Part shown: positions 24,647-32,906 of the stretch, in pieces
Layout of the letters: each line of letters opens with the position of its first letter
Numbering within the stretch: the first letter of the stretch is position 1
Source of the DNA: an uncultured Clostridia bacterium
Lineage (GTDB): Bacteria; Bacillota; Clostridia; Christensenellales; UBA1750
Direction: 5' to 3'
Length of the DNA: 64,000 bases
Assembly (NCBI GenBank): GCA_904393115.1
Contig: CAJFMX010000011.1
Span: 1-64,000 of the forward strand
Notes under the pieces: model-generated
Seen by the model: the letters and a program-made list of their open reading frames with translations, nothing else
Told to the model about the DNA's origin: nothing
The model's database searches: none
Program-made: the position numbers and the translations under genes

Positions 24647-25282
24647 TTACAGCGGGGTGTTGCCCGCGGCGATCTCCGGGAAGTTCGCCATGGAGTCCTC
24701 CTGGGTGATCGGGCGGATCACGCGGCAGGGGTTGCCCGCGGCAAAGCTCATGGGCGGGATGTCCTTTACGACCACGGAGCCCGCGCCGATGACGCAGCCG
24801 TCGCCGATGGTCACGCCCCCGCAGACGACGACGTTGGCCCCCAGCCAGACGTTGTTGCCGATGGTCACGGGCTTGGCGTAGCACAGGCGGACGGGCTTGC
24901 CGTCCGGCCCGCGCATGAGCTCGCGCTCCTTGGGCAGCATGGGGTGCACGGGGGTGACGATGGTGACGTTCGGGCCGAAGTCGCAGTGGTCGCCGATGGT
25001 CACGCGCCCGTCGTCCTGCACGGTCAGGTTGTAGTTGGCGAAGAACGCCTTGCCGATGCTCGTGTGGCTGCCGTAGTGAAAGAAGATCGGGCCCTGCATG
25101 CGCGCGCCCTCGCCCAGGCTGCCGACGATCTTCTTCAGCAGGGCCTCGCGCGCCTCCTCCTCGTCCTCAAAGAGGCGGTTGTAGAGCGCGCACAGGTTGT
25201 GCGAGCGCAGCTTCAGGGCCTTAAGCTCCGGGTGTCCGGGGCAGAAGAGCTGCCCGGCAAAGATCTTTTCTTCCTCCGTCAT
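24647..25282 (-). CDS. sugar O-acetyltransferase (Maa/LacA-like, left-handed beta helix)
   Basis: 211-aa hexapeptide-repeat acetyltransferase. The left-handed beta-helix repeats are clear (VTIGDHCDFGPNVTI, VTIGNNVWLGANVVV, VTIGDGCVIGAGSVV), with the catalytic His in TPVHPM. The N-terminal region resembles maltose/galactoside acetyltransferases. It transfers acetyl from acetyl-CoA to a sugar hydroxyl, often for detoxification. Downstream of its start on the minus strand it faces no obvious partner; it stands between the DUF3810 pair and the sugar dehydrogenase operon. Confidence 0.9.
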   Translation of the reverse strand: MTEEEKIFAGQLFCPGHPELKALKLRSHNLCALYNRLFEDEEEAREALLKKIVGSLGEGARMQGPIFFHYGSHTSIGKAFFANYNLTVQDDGRVTIGDHCDFGPNVTIVTPVHPMLPKERELMRGPDGKPVRLCYAKPVTIGNNVWLGANVVVCGGVTIGDGCVIGAGSVVVKDIPPMSFAAGNPCRVIRPITQEDSMANFPEIAAGNTPL

Positions 25283-25315
25283 TGGGAATTTCCCCCTTCT
25301 GTCTTGTGTTTTTGC

Positions 25316-25780
25316 TCAGTTTTCGCTCTGGTAGCCGAAGAGCCGGCCCATGGCGGTGGTGACGGCCTCCAGGGCGCGGATGCTCTCGTTGAGCCCCTCG
25401 ACGTCCAGGCTGGCGATGGCGCGCAACGAGGCCTCGATGTCCTCGGCGCTGGACTCGATCATGTCCGAGCCGTCCTGGACCAGCGCGTCGATGCCCGCGA
25501 GCGTCTCCTGCAGCTCCAGCGCGCGGACCGTCGCGTGCAGGTCGCTCACAGCGTAGGAGGCGTTGCCCGCGAGGATCTGCACGTCGTGCAGCGCAGCCGA
25601 CGCCGTGCCCGCAAGGGCCAGGATCGAGATTGCCACCACCGCCGCGATCCCGGTGCGGATCCTCTGGTGCCAAAGCCCCCGGCGGGCCAGGGCCTCCTGG
25701 CGCCGCTGGCTCTCGAGCAGGGCGCCCAGCGCATCCCGCTCCTGCGTCCCCTTGTCCTTTTCTTCCCGGATTTCGCTCAT
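25316..25780 (-). CDS. hypothetical single-span membrane protein with coiled coil
   Basis: 154 aa of unknown function. A charged cytoplasmic N-terminus rich in Glu, Arg and Gln precedes one membrane helix (about 43-64, GIAAVVAISILALAGTASAA), followed by a heptad-like helical region. The gene overlaps the stop of the DUF3810 gene by four bases, so the two are coupled and may form a complex at the membrane. Confidence 0.75.
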   Translation of the reverse strand: MSEIREEKDKGTQERDALGALLESQRRQEALARRGLWHQRIRTGIAAVVAISILALAGTASAALHDVQILAGNASYAVSDLHATVRALELQETLAGIDALVQDGSDMIESSAEDIEASLRAIASLDVEGLNESIRALEAVTTAMGRLFGYQSEN

Positions 25781-26901
25781 TGTGCTTCCTCCCCTTCCGC
25801 CTGCAGCATCTGCGCGATGAGCAGGTCCACCATTCTTCCATAGGAGCGCACGCCCTCGGTCTGGCCGTTGGCCTTGAGGTAGGCGTCGTTGAGCTGCTCG
25901 TGCACCTCGGCCGCCTCGCCGTCGTAGGGCTCCCAGGCGGCGTTGTAGGCCCTAAGGTCCGCGACCACCGCGGGCGAATACGTCTCCCAGACCGCGGCGT
26001 AGGCCGCGGGGTCCGCCTCGCTGAGCGCGTTGCCCGCGTAGATGAGCGCCAGCAGCGTGCCCGAATAGCGGACGTAGGCGCGCGGGCTCTCCATGCAGAC
26101 CGCATAGGCGATGAAGTTCGCCTCGTCCTCGCGCGCAAAGCCGCGCAGGTGCGCGCCCTCGTGCGCGGCGGTGGCCGCAAGCAACGCGTCGGACTCGTGG
26201 GCGTTGACGTGCGCCTCAAACGTAAAGGGCGAAAAGATCCCGGAAATCTGCAAATACGCAAGGGGCGTCGAGAGCAGCGCGAACTTCGGCGCGCCGTAGT
26301 GCCCGCCGAGCCAGGGATAGGCCTGCGCCGCGCTGGCGTAGGCCTCGTTCACGTGCTCGCGCAGCACGGTGCGCCGGTCCACGGACAGGGCGAAGGCCTC
26401 CCCGCCCCCGCCGAGCTCCGCGCGCAGGTCGTTGGCCTGGTCCGCCAGGCGCGCGACCAGCCGCTCCAGGGTATTGACTTCTACAGCCTGCACGGGAAGT
26501 CCTGCTATTTCGGCATAGGGCTTGCGCGAATAATTCAGCGCCCAGCCGAGGGAAAAGACCAGGTACCCGCAAAGGGGCACGCACAGCCAGCCGGCGACGA
26601 GCCGCCGCCACGCGATCCTGCGCCGCGCCGCCTGCACGACGCCCAGCGCGAGCAGCGCCGGCAGCGCAAAGAGCAGCACCTCGCTCAGCGACACCGGCAG
26701 CAGCCCCGTGACCGTGGAGAGCGCCTGCCCCCACAGCGGGTAGATCCCCCGGGAATAGACGCGCTCCACCGCCTCCGGATGCGACTGCGCAAGGCGCGTC
26801 AGCAGCCAGGCCGCAAGCGAGGCAATTCCAAGAAGCGCGGCCTTCCGAAAAGGGCGCCAGCGCGCACTTCTCCCCCTGGCGTCCGCTCCGTTCGCCTGCA
26901 T
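25777..26901 (-). CDS. DUF3810 family membrane protein with HExxH motif
   Basis: About 374 aa. Three hydrophobic helices in the N-terminal 140 residues are followed by an extracytoplasmic domain containing AHEGAHLRGFAREDEANF. The H-E-x-x-H core plus downstream acidic residues look like a zinc metallopeptidase site. This is the DUF3810 pattern; no activity is established that I know of. ATG 26901 is chosen because AAGGGGG lies 7 bases upstream; the earlier ATG is too close. Coupled to the small coiled-coil membrane protein downstream. Confidence 0.85.
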   Translation of the reverse strand: MQANGADARGRSARWRPFRKAALLGIASLAAWLLTRLAQSHPEAVERVYSRGIYPLWGQALSTVTGLLPVSLSEVLLFALPALLALGVVQAARRRIAWRRLVAGWLCVPLCGYLVFSLGWALNYSRKPYAEIAGLPVQAVEVNTLERLVARLADQANDLRAELGGGGEAFALSVDRRTVLREHVNEAYASAAQAYPWLGGHYGAPKFALLSTPLAYLQISGIFSPFTFEAHVNAHESDALLAATAAHEGAHLRGFAREDEANFIAYAVCMESPRAYVRYSGTLLALIYAGNALSEADPAAYAAVWETYSPAVVADLRAYNAAWEPYDGEAAEVHEQLNDAYLKANGQTEGVRSYGRMVDLLIAQMLQAEGEEAQ

Positions 26902-27023
26902 TGTCATTCCCCCTTTGGTTTTCGCCTTGTTTTTTGCACAATGCCGGGGCAAAAACGATTCGCTGCCCGAACATTTCCGGCCCCGTGCCGTCTATTTTAG
27001 CACAAATATGTTAAAAATGAGTG

Positions 27024-27068
27024 AATTCCATCGTTTTTCACACTTTTCTCCCAAAAAACGATGGAATT
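27024..27068. repeat. 15-bp inverted repeat at the pgi promoter
   Basis: AATTCCATCGTTTTT (27024-27038) and its exact complement (27054-27068) with a 15-base gap. The right arm overlaps the likely -35 position of pgi (-10 TATAAT at 27085-27090). It could be an operator or a stem-loop in the divergent region. Confidence 0.7.
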
Positions 27069-27127
27069 TTCCGCAGGAGTTGTCTATAATGAGTGAGGAT
27101 TACAACGACGGAAACGAGGCTGATCTT

Positions 27128-28690
27128 ATGACCAAAGAATACCAGAATGAAGCTTGGGCTTCCTCCATGCGCGTGGCCTTCGACTTCAACCACATGATGG
27201 CGGACTACGCCGCCGACGCCCGCGCCGCGGTGCGCTCGGACCTGCGCAAGCTCGCCCACACCCTGGAGGGCCGCGAGCTTGGCAAGGTGCAGGACTCCAT
27301 CGCCAAGCTGTCTGACCCGCCGGGACGGCTGCTGAAGAAAAACTTCATCGAGTACAAGGACCTCAGCCAGCTGGCGGACCGCCTTGCCGCCGCGCACAGC
27401 GCGGTGCAGGCCTCCCGCGGCGACATCCACAAGATGATGGCCTGGACCGAGCTCCCCTATAACCAGGCGGAGGTCATCTCCGACATCAAGGCCACGGCCG
27501 CCAAGGTGCGCGAGAAGTTCGACGCCTTCGTGGTGCTGGGCATCGGCGGCAGCGCGCTGGGCCCGGCGATGGTGCAGCAGGCCATGGGCGACCTGCGCCA
27601 CAACGAGCTGCCGGCCGGGCGCCGCAGCGGCCCGCGCATCTACATCGAGGACAACGTCGACCCCGAGCGCATGGTCTCCCTGCTGAACCTGCTGGACCTG
27701 GACAAGACCTGCTTTAACGTCATCTCCAAGTCCGGCAACACCTCCGAGACCATGAGCCAGTACCTGATCGTGTCCGACCTGCTCAAGCAGCGCTACGGCA
27801 AGGCCTACGGCGAGCACATGATCCTGACCACCGACGCCTCCAAGGGCAACCTCAACAAGATCGGCAAGGCGGACGGCCTCAAGATGTTCGTCGTGCCGGA
27901 CGGCGTGGGCGGCCGCTTCTCGGAGATGTGCCCGGTGGGCCTGCTGGCCGCGGCGGTTTCCGGCATCGACATCGAGGAGCTGCTCGCGGGCGCGGCGGCC
28001 ATGGACGCGCGCTGCCGCGTGCCCGGCTACCAGAAGAACCCCGCGCTCTTTGCCGCCGGCGCCATGTACGCCGCGCTGGAGAAGGGCCTCAACATCCACG
28101 TCATGATGCCCTATGCGGACAGCCTGAAGTTCATGGCGGACTGGTATGCGCAGCTGTGGGCCGAGTCCCTGGGCAAGAACGTGCATCGCGACGGCACGCC
28201 CTGCGACGAGGCGCAGACCCCGGTCAAGTCCCTGGGCGTCACCGACCAGCACAGCCAGGTCCAGCTCTACACCGAGGGCCCGGACGACAAGGTCATCACC
28301 TTCCTCAAGGTGAAGAACTTCCGCCGCTCCATCACCATCCCCGTGGGCTGCGAGGAGTTCAAGGACGTCTCCTTCCTGTGCGGAAAGACGCTGGGCGAGC
28401 TCATGGAGGCGGAGTGCAAGTCCACGGAGTACGCGCTGCTCAAGGCGGCCAAGCCCTCCTGGTCCATCACCCTGCCCGAGGTCAACGCCTACACCCTGGG
28501 CCAGCTCATGTACTTCTTCGAGATGCAGACCGCCTACATGGGCGAGCTGATGAACGTGGACGCCTTCAACCAGCCGGGCGTGGAGGAGGGCAAGAACGCC
28601 GCCTACGCGCTGCTCGGCCGCGCCGGGTACGAGAACAAGGCCGCGGAGCTGCGCGCCTGCCCCGCCCCGGACTCCAAGTACGTGATGTAA
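27128..28690 (+). CDS. pgi: glucose-6-phosphate isomerase
   Basis: Interconverts glucose 6-phosphate and fructose 6-phosphate in glycolysis. 520 aa from ATG 27128. Motifs: GIGGSALGP in the sugar-binding loop, SKSGNTSET for phosphate binding, and DGVGGRFSE further on. The frame is open further upstream, but TATAAT at 27085-27090 would put the transcript start after the earlier ATGs, and GAGG lies 8 bases before 27128. A strong terminator follows. Adjacent fba on the same strand has its own promoter. Confidence 0.95.
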   Translation: MTKEYQNEAWASSMRVAFDFNHMMADYAADARAAVRSDLRKLAHTLEGRELGKVQDSIAKLSDPPGRLLKKNFIEYKDLSQLADRLAAAHSAVQASRGDIHKMMAWTELPYNQAEVISDIKATAAKVREKFDAFVVLGIGGSALGPAMVQQAMGDLRHNELPAGRRSGPRIYIEDNVDPERMVSLLNLLDLDKTCFNVISKSGNTSETMSQYLIVSDLLKQRYGKAYGEHMILTTDASKGNLNKIGKADGLKMFVVPDGVGGRFSEMCPVGLLAAAVSGIDIEELLAGAAAMDARCRVPGYQKNPALFAAGAMYAALEKGLNIHVMMPYADSLKFMADWYAQLWAESLGKNVHRDGTPCDEAQTPVKSLGVTDQHSQVQLYTEGPDDKVITFLKVKNFRRSITIPVGCEEFKDVSFLCGKTLGELMEAECKSTEYALLKAAKPSWSITLPEVNAYTLGQLMYFFEMQTAYMGELMNVDAFNQPGVEEGKNAAYALLGRAGYENKAAELRACPAPDSKYVM

Positions 28691-28722
28691 CCCCCTGGTC
28701 CCGTCTCCATCGCTTTCGTCTT

Positions 28723-28766
28723 GGCCCGCCCGCTCCCGCGCCTTGGGAGCGGGCGGGCCTTTTTTT
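28723..28766 (+). terminator. terminator of pgi
   Basis: 15-bp perfect arms GGCCCGCCCGCTCCC (28723-28737) and its complement (28745-28759), then seven T residues. Confidence 0.95.
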
Positions 28767-28830
28767 GCCGCCGCTCTTTGTCCGTTCTGTAAATTTTCTT
28801 GGGAGCGAACGCTTTTCTTGGAAATTCGGC

Positions 28831-28859
28831 TTCCGCTTTGCCGCAAAATGGTGTATACT
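28831..28859 (+). promoter_or_regulatory. promoter of fba
   Basis: -10 TATACT at 28854-28859, with a weak -35 TTCCGC (28831-28836) at 17 bases. Confidence 0.55.
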
Positions 28860-28893
28860 GAACACTGAAAAGGATATTAAGGAGGGTTTTACC

Positions 28894-29760
28894 ATGGGTC
28901 TGGTATCTGCAAAGGAAATGCTGAACAAGGCTGTCGCGGGCGGATACGCCGTCGGCCACTTCAACATCAACAACCTGGAATGGACCAAGGCCATCCTGCA
29001 GACCGCGCAGGAGCTGCAGTCCCCCGTGATCCTGGGCGTCAGCGAGGGCGCGGCCAAGTACATGTGCGGCTACACCACCGTCGCCTCGATGGTCAAGGCC
29101 ATGCTCGAGGAGCTGAACATCACCGTCCCCGTCGCGCTGCACCTGGACCACGGCACCTATGAGGGCGCCAAGAAGGCCATCGCCGCGGGCTTCTCCTCCA
29201 TCCAGTACGATGGCGGCCACGCCCCCATCGAGGAGAACCTGCAGAAGACCGCCGAGTTCGTCAAGATCTGCGAGGAGAAGGGCCTGTCCCTGGAGGCCGA
29301 GGTCGGCTCCATCGGCGGCGAGGAGGACGGCGTCATCGGCGCGGGCGAGCTCGCGGACCCCGTTCAGTGCAAGACCATCGCGGACCTGGGCATCACGATG
29401 TTGGCCGCGGGCATCGGCAACATCCACGGCAAGTACCCCGCCAACTGGCAGGGCCTGAACTTCGAGGTCCTCTCGCAGATCCACAACGCCTGCTCCGGCA
29501 AGCCCCTGGTTCTGCACGGCGGCACCGGCATCCCCGCGGACATGGTCAAGAAGGCCATCTCCCTGGGCGTGGCCAAGGTCAACGTCAACACCGAGTGCCA
29601 GCTGGCCTTCGCCGCCGCCACCCGCAAGTACATCGAGGAAGGCAAGGACGAGCAGGGCAAGGGCTACGACCCCCGCAAACTGCTGGCCCCCGGCTTCCAG
29701 GCCATCAAGGACACCGTCAAGGAGAAGATGGAGCTCTTTGGCTCCATCGGCAAGGCGTAA
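28894..29760 (+). CDS. fba: class II fructose-1,6-bisphosphate aldolase
   Basis: Zinc-dependent aldolase splitting fructose 1,6-bisphosphate into two triose phosphates. 288 aa, normal for the family. Visible: GHFNINNLEW near the start, zinc and catalytic residues in ALHLDHGTYEG (Asp and His), LEAEVGSIGGEEDG, GIGNIHGKY, VLHGGTGIP, and the phosphate-binding VAKVNVNTEC. AAGGAGG lies 8 bases before the ATG. The gene forms a glycolytic block with pgi upstream; the monocistronic structure is shown by a promoter and a terminator on either side. Confidence 0.98.
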   Translation: MGLVSAKEMLNKAVAGGYAVGHFNINNLEWTKAILQTAQELQSPVILGVSEGAAKYMCGYTTVASMVKAMLEELNITVPVALHLDHGTYEGAKKAIAAGFSSIQYDGGHAPIEENLQKTAEFVKICEEKGLSLEAEVGSIGGEEDGVIGAGELADPVQCKTIADLGITMLAAGIGNIHGKYPANWQGLNFEVLSQIHNACSGKPLVLHGGTGIPADMVKKAISLGVAKVNVNTECQLAFAAATRKYIEEGKDEQGKGYDPRKLLAPGFQAIKDTVKEKMELFGSIGKA

Positions 29761-29780
29761 GCCTGCCCCCCTCCGCACGC

Positions 29781-29832
29781 GCGCGGCGCGCTCTCCCCAT
29801 TCCCTTTGGGGAAAGCGCGCCGCGCTTTTTTT
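29781..29832 (+). terminator. terminator of fba (bidirectional)
   Basis: Arms GCGCGGCGCGCT (29781-29792) and AGCGCGCCGCGC (29814-29825) with an inner CCCC/GGGG helix, then T residues 29826-29832. It lies between convergent genes. Confidence 0.9.
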
Positions 29833-30411
29833 CTATTCCCACTTGTCCTTCCAGTCGCCCCAGGCGCCCAGCGGGCGCTCCCCCGCGGCGAAGTAGGTCT
29901 GCCCGATGCTCACGACCGGGCCCGCCGCGCGCACGCGCTCGGCAAAGGGCCGTCCCTCCTCCGCCAGGGCCGCGTCGCCCAGGACGCTGCGGATCGCGCA
30001 GAGGTAGATCTCGCTCTTTCCCGCCTCGTCCAGGCGCAGGGTCTTTTCCACCTGGAGCTCCAGCGTCCAGGGGCTCTCCTCCGGCACGGGCACGGGGAGC
30101 ACGGCGCCGCGGCCCGAGGGGATGCGCCGGGACTTGTCCACCGCGTAGCCCGCGTGGTTCCCGCAGAAGTCCGCCGCGGGCAGGAGCGCCTCGCTCACCA
30201 CCGAGGCCGAGAATACGCCCTGCGCGCGGATGCGGTCCCGCGTCAGCTTGTCCTCGCCGATGCAGGCCACGAACCGCAGGCCCTCGTCCCACGCGTAGGC
30301 CGCCCAGGTGAAGAGCCCGTAGTTCGGCTGGCCGTCCTCGCGGTAGGTGCCGTAGAGGTACAAACATGCCGGGCAGAACGCATTGCCCGGCGGGAAGGAG
30401 ATCTTCTTCAT
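29833..30411 (-). CDS. flavin reductase-like protein
   Basis: About 192 aa, resembling the flavin reductase-like/FMN-binding split-barrel family: NYGLFTWAAYAWDEGLRFVACIG and the ends of successive strands with RDRIRAQGVFSASVVS. Such proteins bind FMN and reduce flavin or act as small flavoproteins. ATG 30411 is preferred (AAAGGAAG about 9 bases upstream); the longer upstream reading is unlikely. It stands alone and is convergent with fba. Physiological partner unknown. Confidence 0.8.
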   Translation of the reverse strand: MKKISFPPGNAFCPACLYLYGTYREDGQPNYGLFTWAAYAWDEGLRFVACIGEDKLTRDRIRAQGVFSASVVSEALLPAADFCGNHAGYAVDKSRRIPSGRGAVLPVPVPEESPWTLELQVEKTLRLDEAGKSEIYLCAIRSVLGDAALAEEGRPFAERVRAAGPVVSIGQTYFAAGERPLGAWGDWKDKWE

Positions 30412-30514
30412 GTCCGCGCACTTCCTTTCTTCTCTTGCGAAGGGGGCGATTTGGGGGACGCCATATTCCGGCAATCTGCGGTTTTCTTTCTTCATGCCCC
30501 ATTATATAGAGAGA

Positions 30515-30538
30515 AAGGCGGCCCGTCAAGGCCGCCTT
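30515..30538 (-). terminator. hairpin after the endolysin gene
   Basis: AAGGCGGCC (30515-30523) and GGCCGCCTT (30530-30538). The T-tract on the minus strand is interrupted, so this is a likely but weaker terminator. Confidence 0.5.
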
Positions 30539-30552
30539 CCCGCGCGCAGGGG

Positions 30553-31737
30553 TTAGAGCGCCGCGCCGTAGCGGGCGACGGCCTCCTCCGTCTTCCTCCC
30601 GTAGATGCCGTCAACGTCGAGCTTTGCGCCCCGGGCGTTGAGCGCCTTCTGCAGGGCCTGCACGCGCAGGCCGCGCATCCCGAGGCGCAGCGGCGCCTCC
30701 GGGTTGTAGCGCAGGAGCGCGCAGGCCTTGCCGCGGTAGAGCGTCAGGGGGTCTGTGCGCACGCCGTACCTGGTCGAGCGCGCGTGCACGATCTCTTCCC
30801 CGTCCACGACGATGGTCACGTGCGTAATCCGGTTGGCCCGCTTTGTGCTCTTGTCCGTGCAGAGGAACTGCAGGTCGCCTGCTTGCGTCGCCCGCTCCAG
30901 CACGGACGCGCCGCCCAGGGTCTTGCCGATCTGCGCGTACGTCTCCGGCCAGAGCAGCTCGAAGACGTCCGAATAGACCTCCTGGGACGAGTTCGGGATC
31001 GCGCTGCCCACGAGCGCCCAGCTGACGCCCTGCGCCGCATACGCCCGCGCCACCAGGCTCGAGCAGTCAAAGGCGTCGGCGGCCCCGCGGTCCGCCTGGC
31101 TGTAGCGGCTGCCGAGCTTGGTCATCGCCCAGAGGGCCGCGCCCTGCGCCACGCACGCCGCGGGCCGTCCGCCCTCCGGCTCCTCGGGCGCATCGGGCGC
31201 TTCCGGCTCCGGTGGAGCTTCCGGCTCCTGTGGGGCTTCCGGCTCCTCGGGCGAATCCGGGTCGCCGGGGACCTCCTCCGGGATGGGCGTGTCGTACCAG
31301 AGGCCGTTCTGCCGCATCATGCGCTCGACGTCGTCCACGCGCCCCTTGCGCTGGAGGGTCTTGGCCTGCTCGCTGTTCTGCCCATAGCGGTGCGCGAGCA
31401 TGGCAAAGCGCCAGAGGTCGTCGCCGGCAAAGCCGTAGCGCTCCGCGCCGAGCTTCGCATAGAAGACGAAGATCGCGGCCATGCCGGCGATGGACTCCCA
31501 GGACGTTAAGTCAAAGCGAAAGCCCGCGTAGCGGTAGTAGTCCTCCGCGTACTTGGGCTGAAACTGACAGGGACCGACCGCGCCCGCGCTGGACACGACG
31601 CCCAGGCGGAAGTCGCTCTCGCACTCGACCGTGCCCAGCAAAATGCCCACCGGCACGCGATAGGTCACGGACGAGGCCTCGGCCACGTCCACCGCGGCGG
31701 CGGGGGCGGGGCGGCCGTTTTCCATTTTCCATTCCAT
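30553..31737 (-). CDS. phage-type endolysin: transglycosylase-like + NlpC/P60-like + peptidoglycan-binding domains
   Basis: 394-aa cell-wall hydrolase built of modules: an N-terminal lysozyme/SLT-like segment (about 25-130, ECESDF and AGAVGPCQFQP), a Pro-Glu-rich linker with repeats of PEAP, an NlpC/P60-like domain with the catalytic Cys in DAFDCSSLVARAY and His in THVTIVVDG, and a C-terminal peptidoglycan-binding repeat (LRLGMRGLRVQALQKAL). There is no signal peptide, so release would rely on the adjacent holin. ATG 31737 has GGGGAGG 9 bases upstream. Domain order is typical of phage endolysins in Firmicutes. Confidence 0.88.
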   Translation of the reverse strand: MEWKMENGRPAPAAAVDVAEASSVTYRVPVGILLGTVECESDFRLGVVSSAGAVGPCQFQPKYAEDYYRYAGFRFDLTSWESIAGMAAIFVFYAKLGAERYGFAGDDLWRFAMLAHRYGQNSEQAKTLQRKGRVDDVERMMRQNGLWYDTPIPEEVPGDPDSPEEPEAPQEPEAPPEPEAPDAPEEPEGGRPAACVAQGAALWAMTKLGSRYSQADRGAADAFDCSSLVARAYAAQGVSWALVGSAIPNSSQEVYSDVFELLWPETYAQIGKTLGGASVLERATQAGDLQFLCTDKSTKRANRITHVTIVVDGEEIVHARSTRYGVRTDPLTLYRGKACALLRYNPEAPLRLGMRGLRVQALQKALNARGAKLDVDGIYGRKTEEAVARYGAAL

Positions 31738-31829
31738 CTCTTTTTTCCTCCCCTTTGGACACAAGTGTCCTCTATAGGATATGCGGCGGCCGCAAACGGG
31801 GTGATTCGCGCGCGGCCGCCGCGCTCCCC

Positions 31830-32129
31830 TTACGCCTTCCAGGACGTGGCGTTGAGGTAGGCGACCACGCCGTCGATCAGCGCGCCGGCCGCGGTCTCGT
31901 CGAGCGCGCCGCCGAGCGCGGCGAGCTGCTCGAGCACCCAGGCGCGCTTCTGCGGCCCGGCGCCCTGGTACCCGCTCCAGAGCGCCTCGGCCTTGCGCGC
32001 CAGCTCCACCACCGCGCCGATCGCCCGCGCCGCCGCGTCGCCCGTCAAATGCCCCTTGAGCCGCAGAAACGCGATCGCCCCGGCCGCGAGCGCCACAATC
32101 GCCAGGAGAACCCAGGTCATCCCGTCCAT
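31830..32129 (-). CDS. holin-like small membrane protein
   Basis: 99 aa with one N-terminal membrane helix (WVLLAIVALAAGAIAFLRL) followed by a soluble helical tail rich in Ala. The pattern, including KRAWVLEQLAAL in the tail, resembles the LLH-type phage holins. A holin forms pores that let the endolysin reach the wall. It lies directly upstream of the endolysin gene; a GC-rich inverted repeat (about 31787-31826) separates the two. Confidence 0.75.
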   Translation of the reverse strand: MDGMTWVLLAIVALAAGAIAFLRLKGHLTGDAAARAIGAVVELARKAEALWSGYQGAGPQKRAWVLEQLAALGGALDETAAGALIDGVVAYLNATSWKA

Positions 32130-32150
32130 CGTCTTCCCCCTCTCTTGTCC

Positions 32151-32462
32151 CTACTCCATCCGCTTTGTCGGCAGGCCGTCGAGCTCGCGCACGAGGTTGG
32201 CGACCGTGCCGTTGCCGCCCAGCGCCCTGTACCAGCGGAACATCTCCTCGACGTTCTCCCGCGCCGGGATGGGATACTCCCCGCGCTCCCGGTAGTGGTT
32301 GTAGTTCCAGTAGAGCCGGTCGCGCAGCAGCGCCTGCAGGCCCAGGCGCACGGCGCGGTCCTCCTCCTTTGCGCGCCGGAGCTGCGCCGCCGCCCAGGCC
32401 GCGAGCGCTGCGCACGCCGCGGGCACCGCCCACCGCAGGACAAGAACCCCGATCTCCTCCAA
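32151..32462 (-). CDS. small phage protein of the lysis cassette
   Basis: 103 aa from TTG 32462, which has GGGAGGG 7 bases upstream. One N-terminal membrane helix is followed by a conserved region, LRDRLYWNYNHY and NVEEMFRWYRALGGNGTVANL, seen in Firmicute prophages just before the holin gene. Function unknown; its position and membrane helix suggest a role in lysis control. First gene of the three-gene cassette. Confidence 0.75.
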   Translation of the reverse strand: MEEIGVLVLRWAVPAACAALAAWAAAQLRRAKEEDRAVRLGLQALLRDRLYWNYNHYRERGEYPIPARENVEEMFRWYRALGGNGTVANLVRELDGLPTKRME

Positions 32463-32566
32463 TGCTATGCCCTCCCTTCCCACTCGCTCTTCCCCTACAG
32501 GATAGGGCGGCGCAGGGCGCACCCCGTGCGCGATCCAGGCGCACAGGGTTCCGCCGGCCCCGCGCC

Positions 32567-32606
32567 AAAAAAGCGCCCTGGAATCCTCTGGATTCCGGAG
32601 CGCTTT
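32567..32606 (-). terminator. terminator upstream of the lysis cassette
   Basis: Two-part helix: AAAGCGC with GCGCTTT and GGAATCC with GGATTCC, followed by T residues on the minus strand. It insulates the cassette from the tRNA-Val transcript. Confidence 0.8.
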
Positions 32607-32691
32607 CTCGCCCAAAGCACCTCACGCCTCCGCGACGTGGTCGCCCCGCCGCTCGTCCATGCTCTTCCCTCCTGTTCTCGTTTGGAAAAAG

Positions 32692-32742
32692 AAAAACACC
32701 AAGTACAGCTCTTCTTGCAAAGATTCTGCTATACTTGGTGTT
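32692..32742 (-). terminator. terminator of tRNA-Val
   Basis: AACACCAAGTA (32695-32705) and TACTTGGTGTT (32732-32742), followed by T residues on the minus strand, three bases past the tRNA CCA end. Confidence 0.85.
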
Positions 32743-32744
32743 TG

Positions 32745-32820
32745 TGGTGGTCCGTACTGGACTCGAACCAGTGACCCCATCGATGTGAACGATGTGCTCT
32801 ACCAACTGAGCCAACGAACC
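32745..32820 (-). tRNA. tRNA-Val (anticodon CAC)
   Basis: 76 bases including encoded CCA. The acceptor stem pairs fully (GGTTCGT with ACGGACC, one G-T), D arm AGTTGGTAGAG, anticodon loop TTCACAT, T loop TTCGAGT. Reads GUG codons. Confidence 0.97.
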
Positions 32821-32906
32821 GAACACGATCCCGTTCCCGGGAACGTGTATAATAATAGCATTTCCGCTCGGGATTGTCAAGGCTTTTTTTCAGAGAAATG
32901 GGAAGT

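Noticed and set aside
21392-25843. A 1483-codon open frame on the + strand
   Set aside because: It is antisense to the metal ATPase, isomerase, dehydrogenase, acetyltransferase and coiled-coil genes, and has only the repetitive composition expected from GC-rich shadows. Many other long + strand frames were dropped for the same reason.
26915-27127. Upstream extension of glucose-6-phosphate isomerase
   Set aside because: The extension crosses the inverted repeat and the -10 box and would precede the predicted transcript start.
30500-32900. Complete prophage
   Set aside because: Only three lysis genes are present; no integrase, repressor, capsid or tail genes lie nearby.
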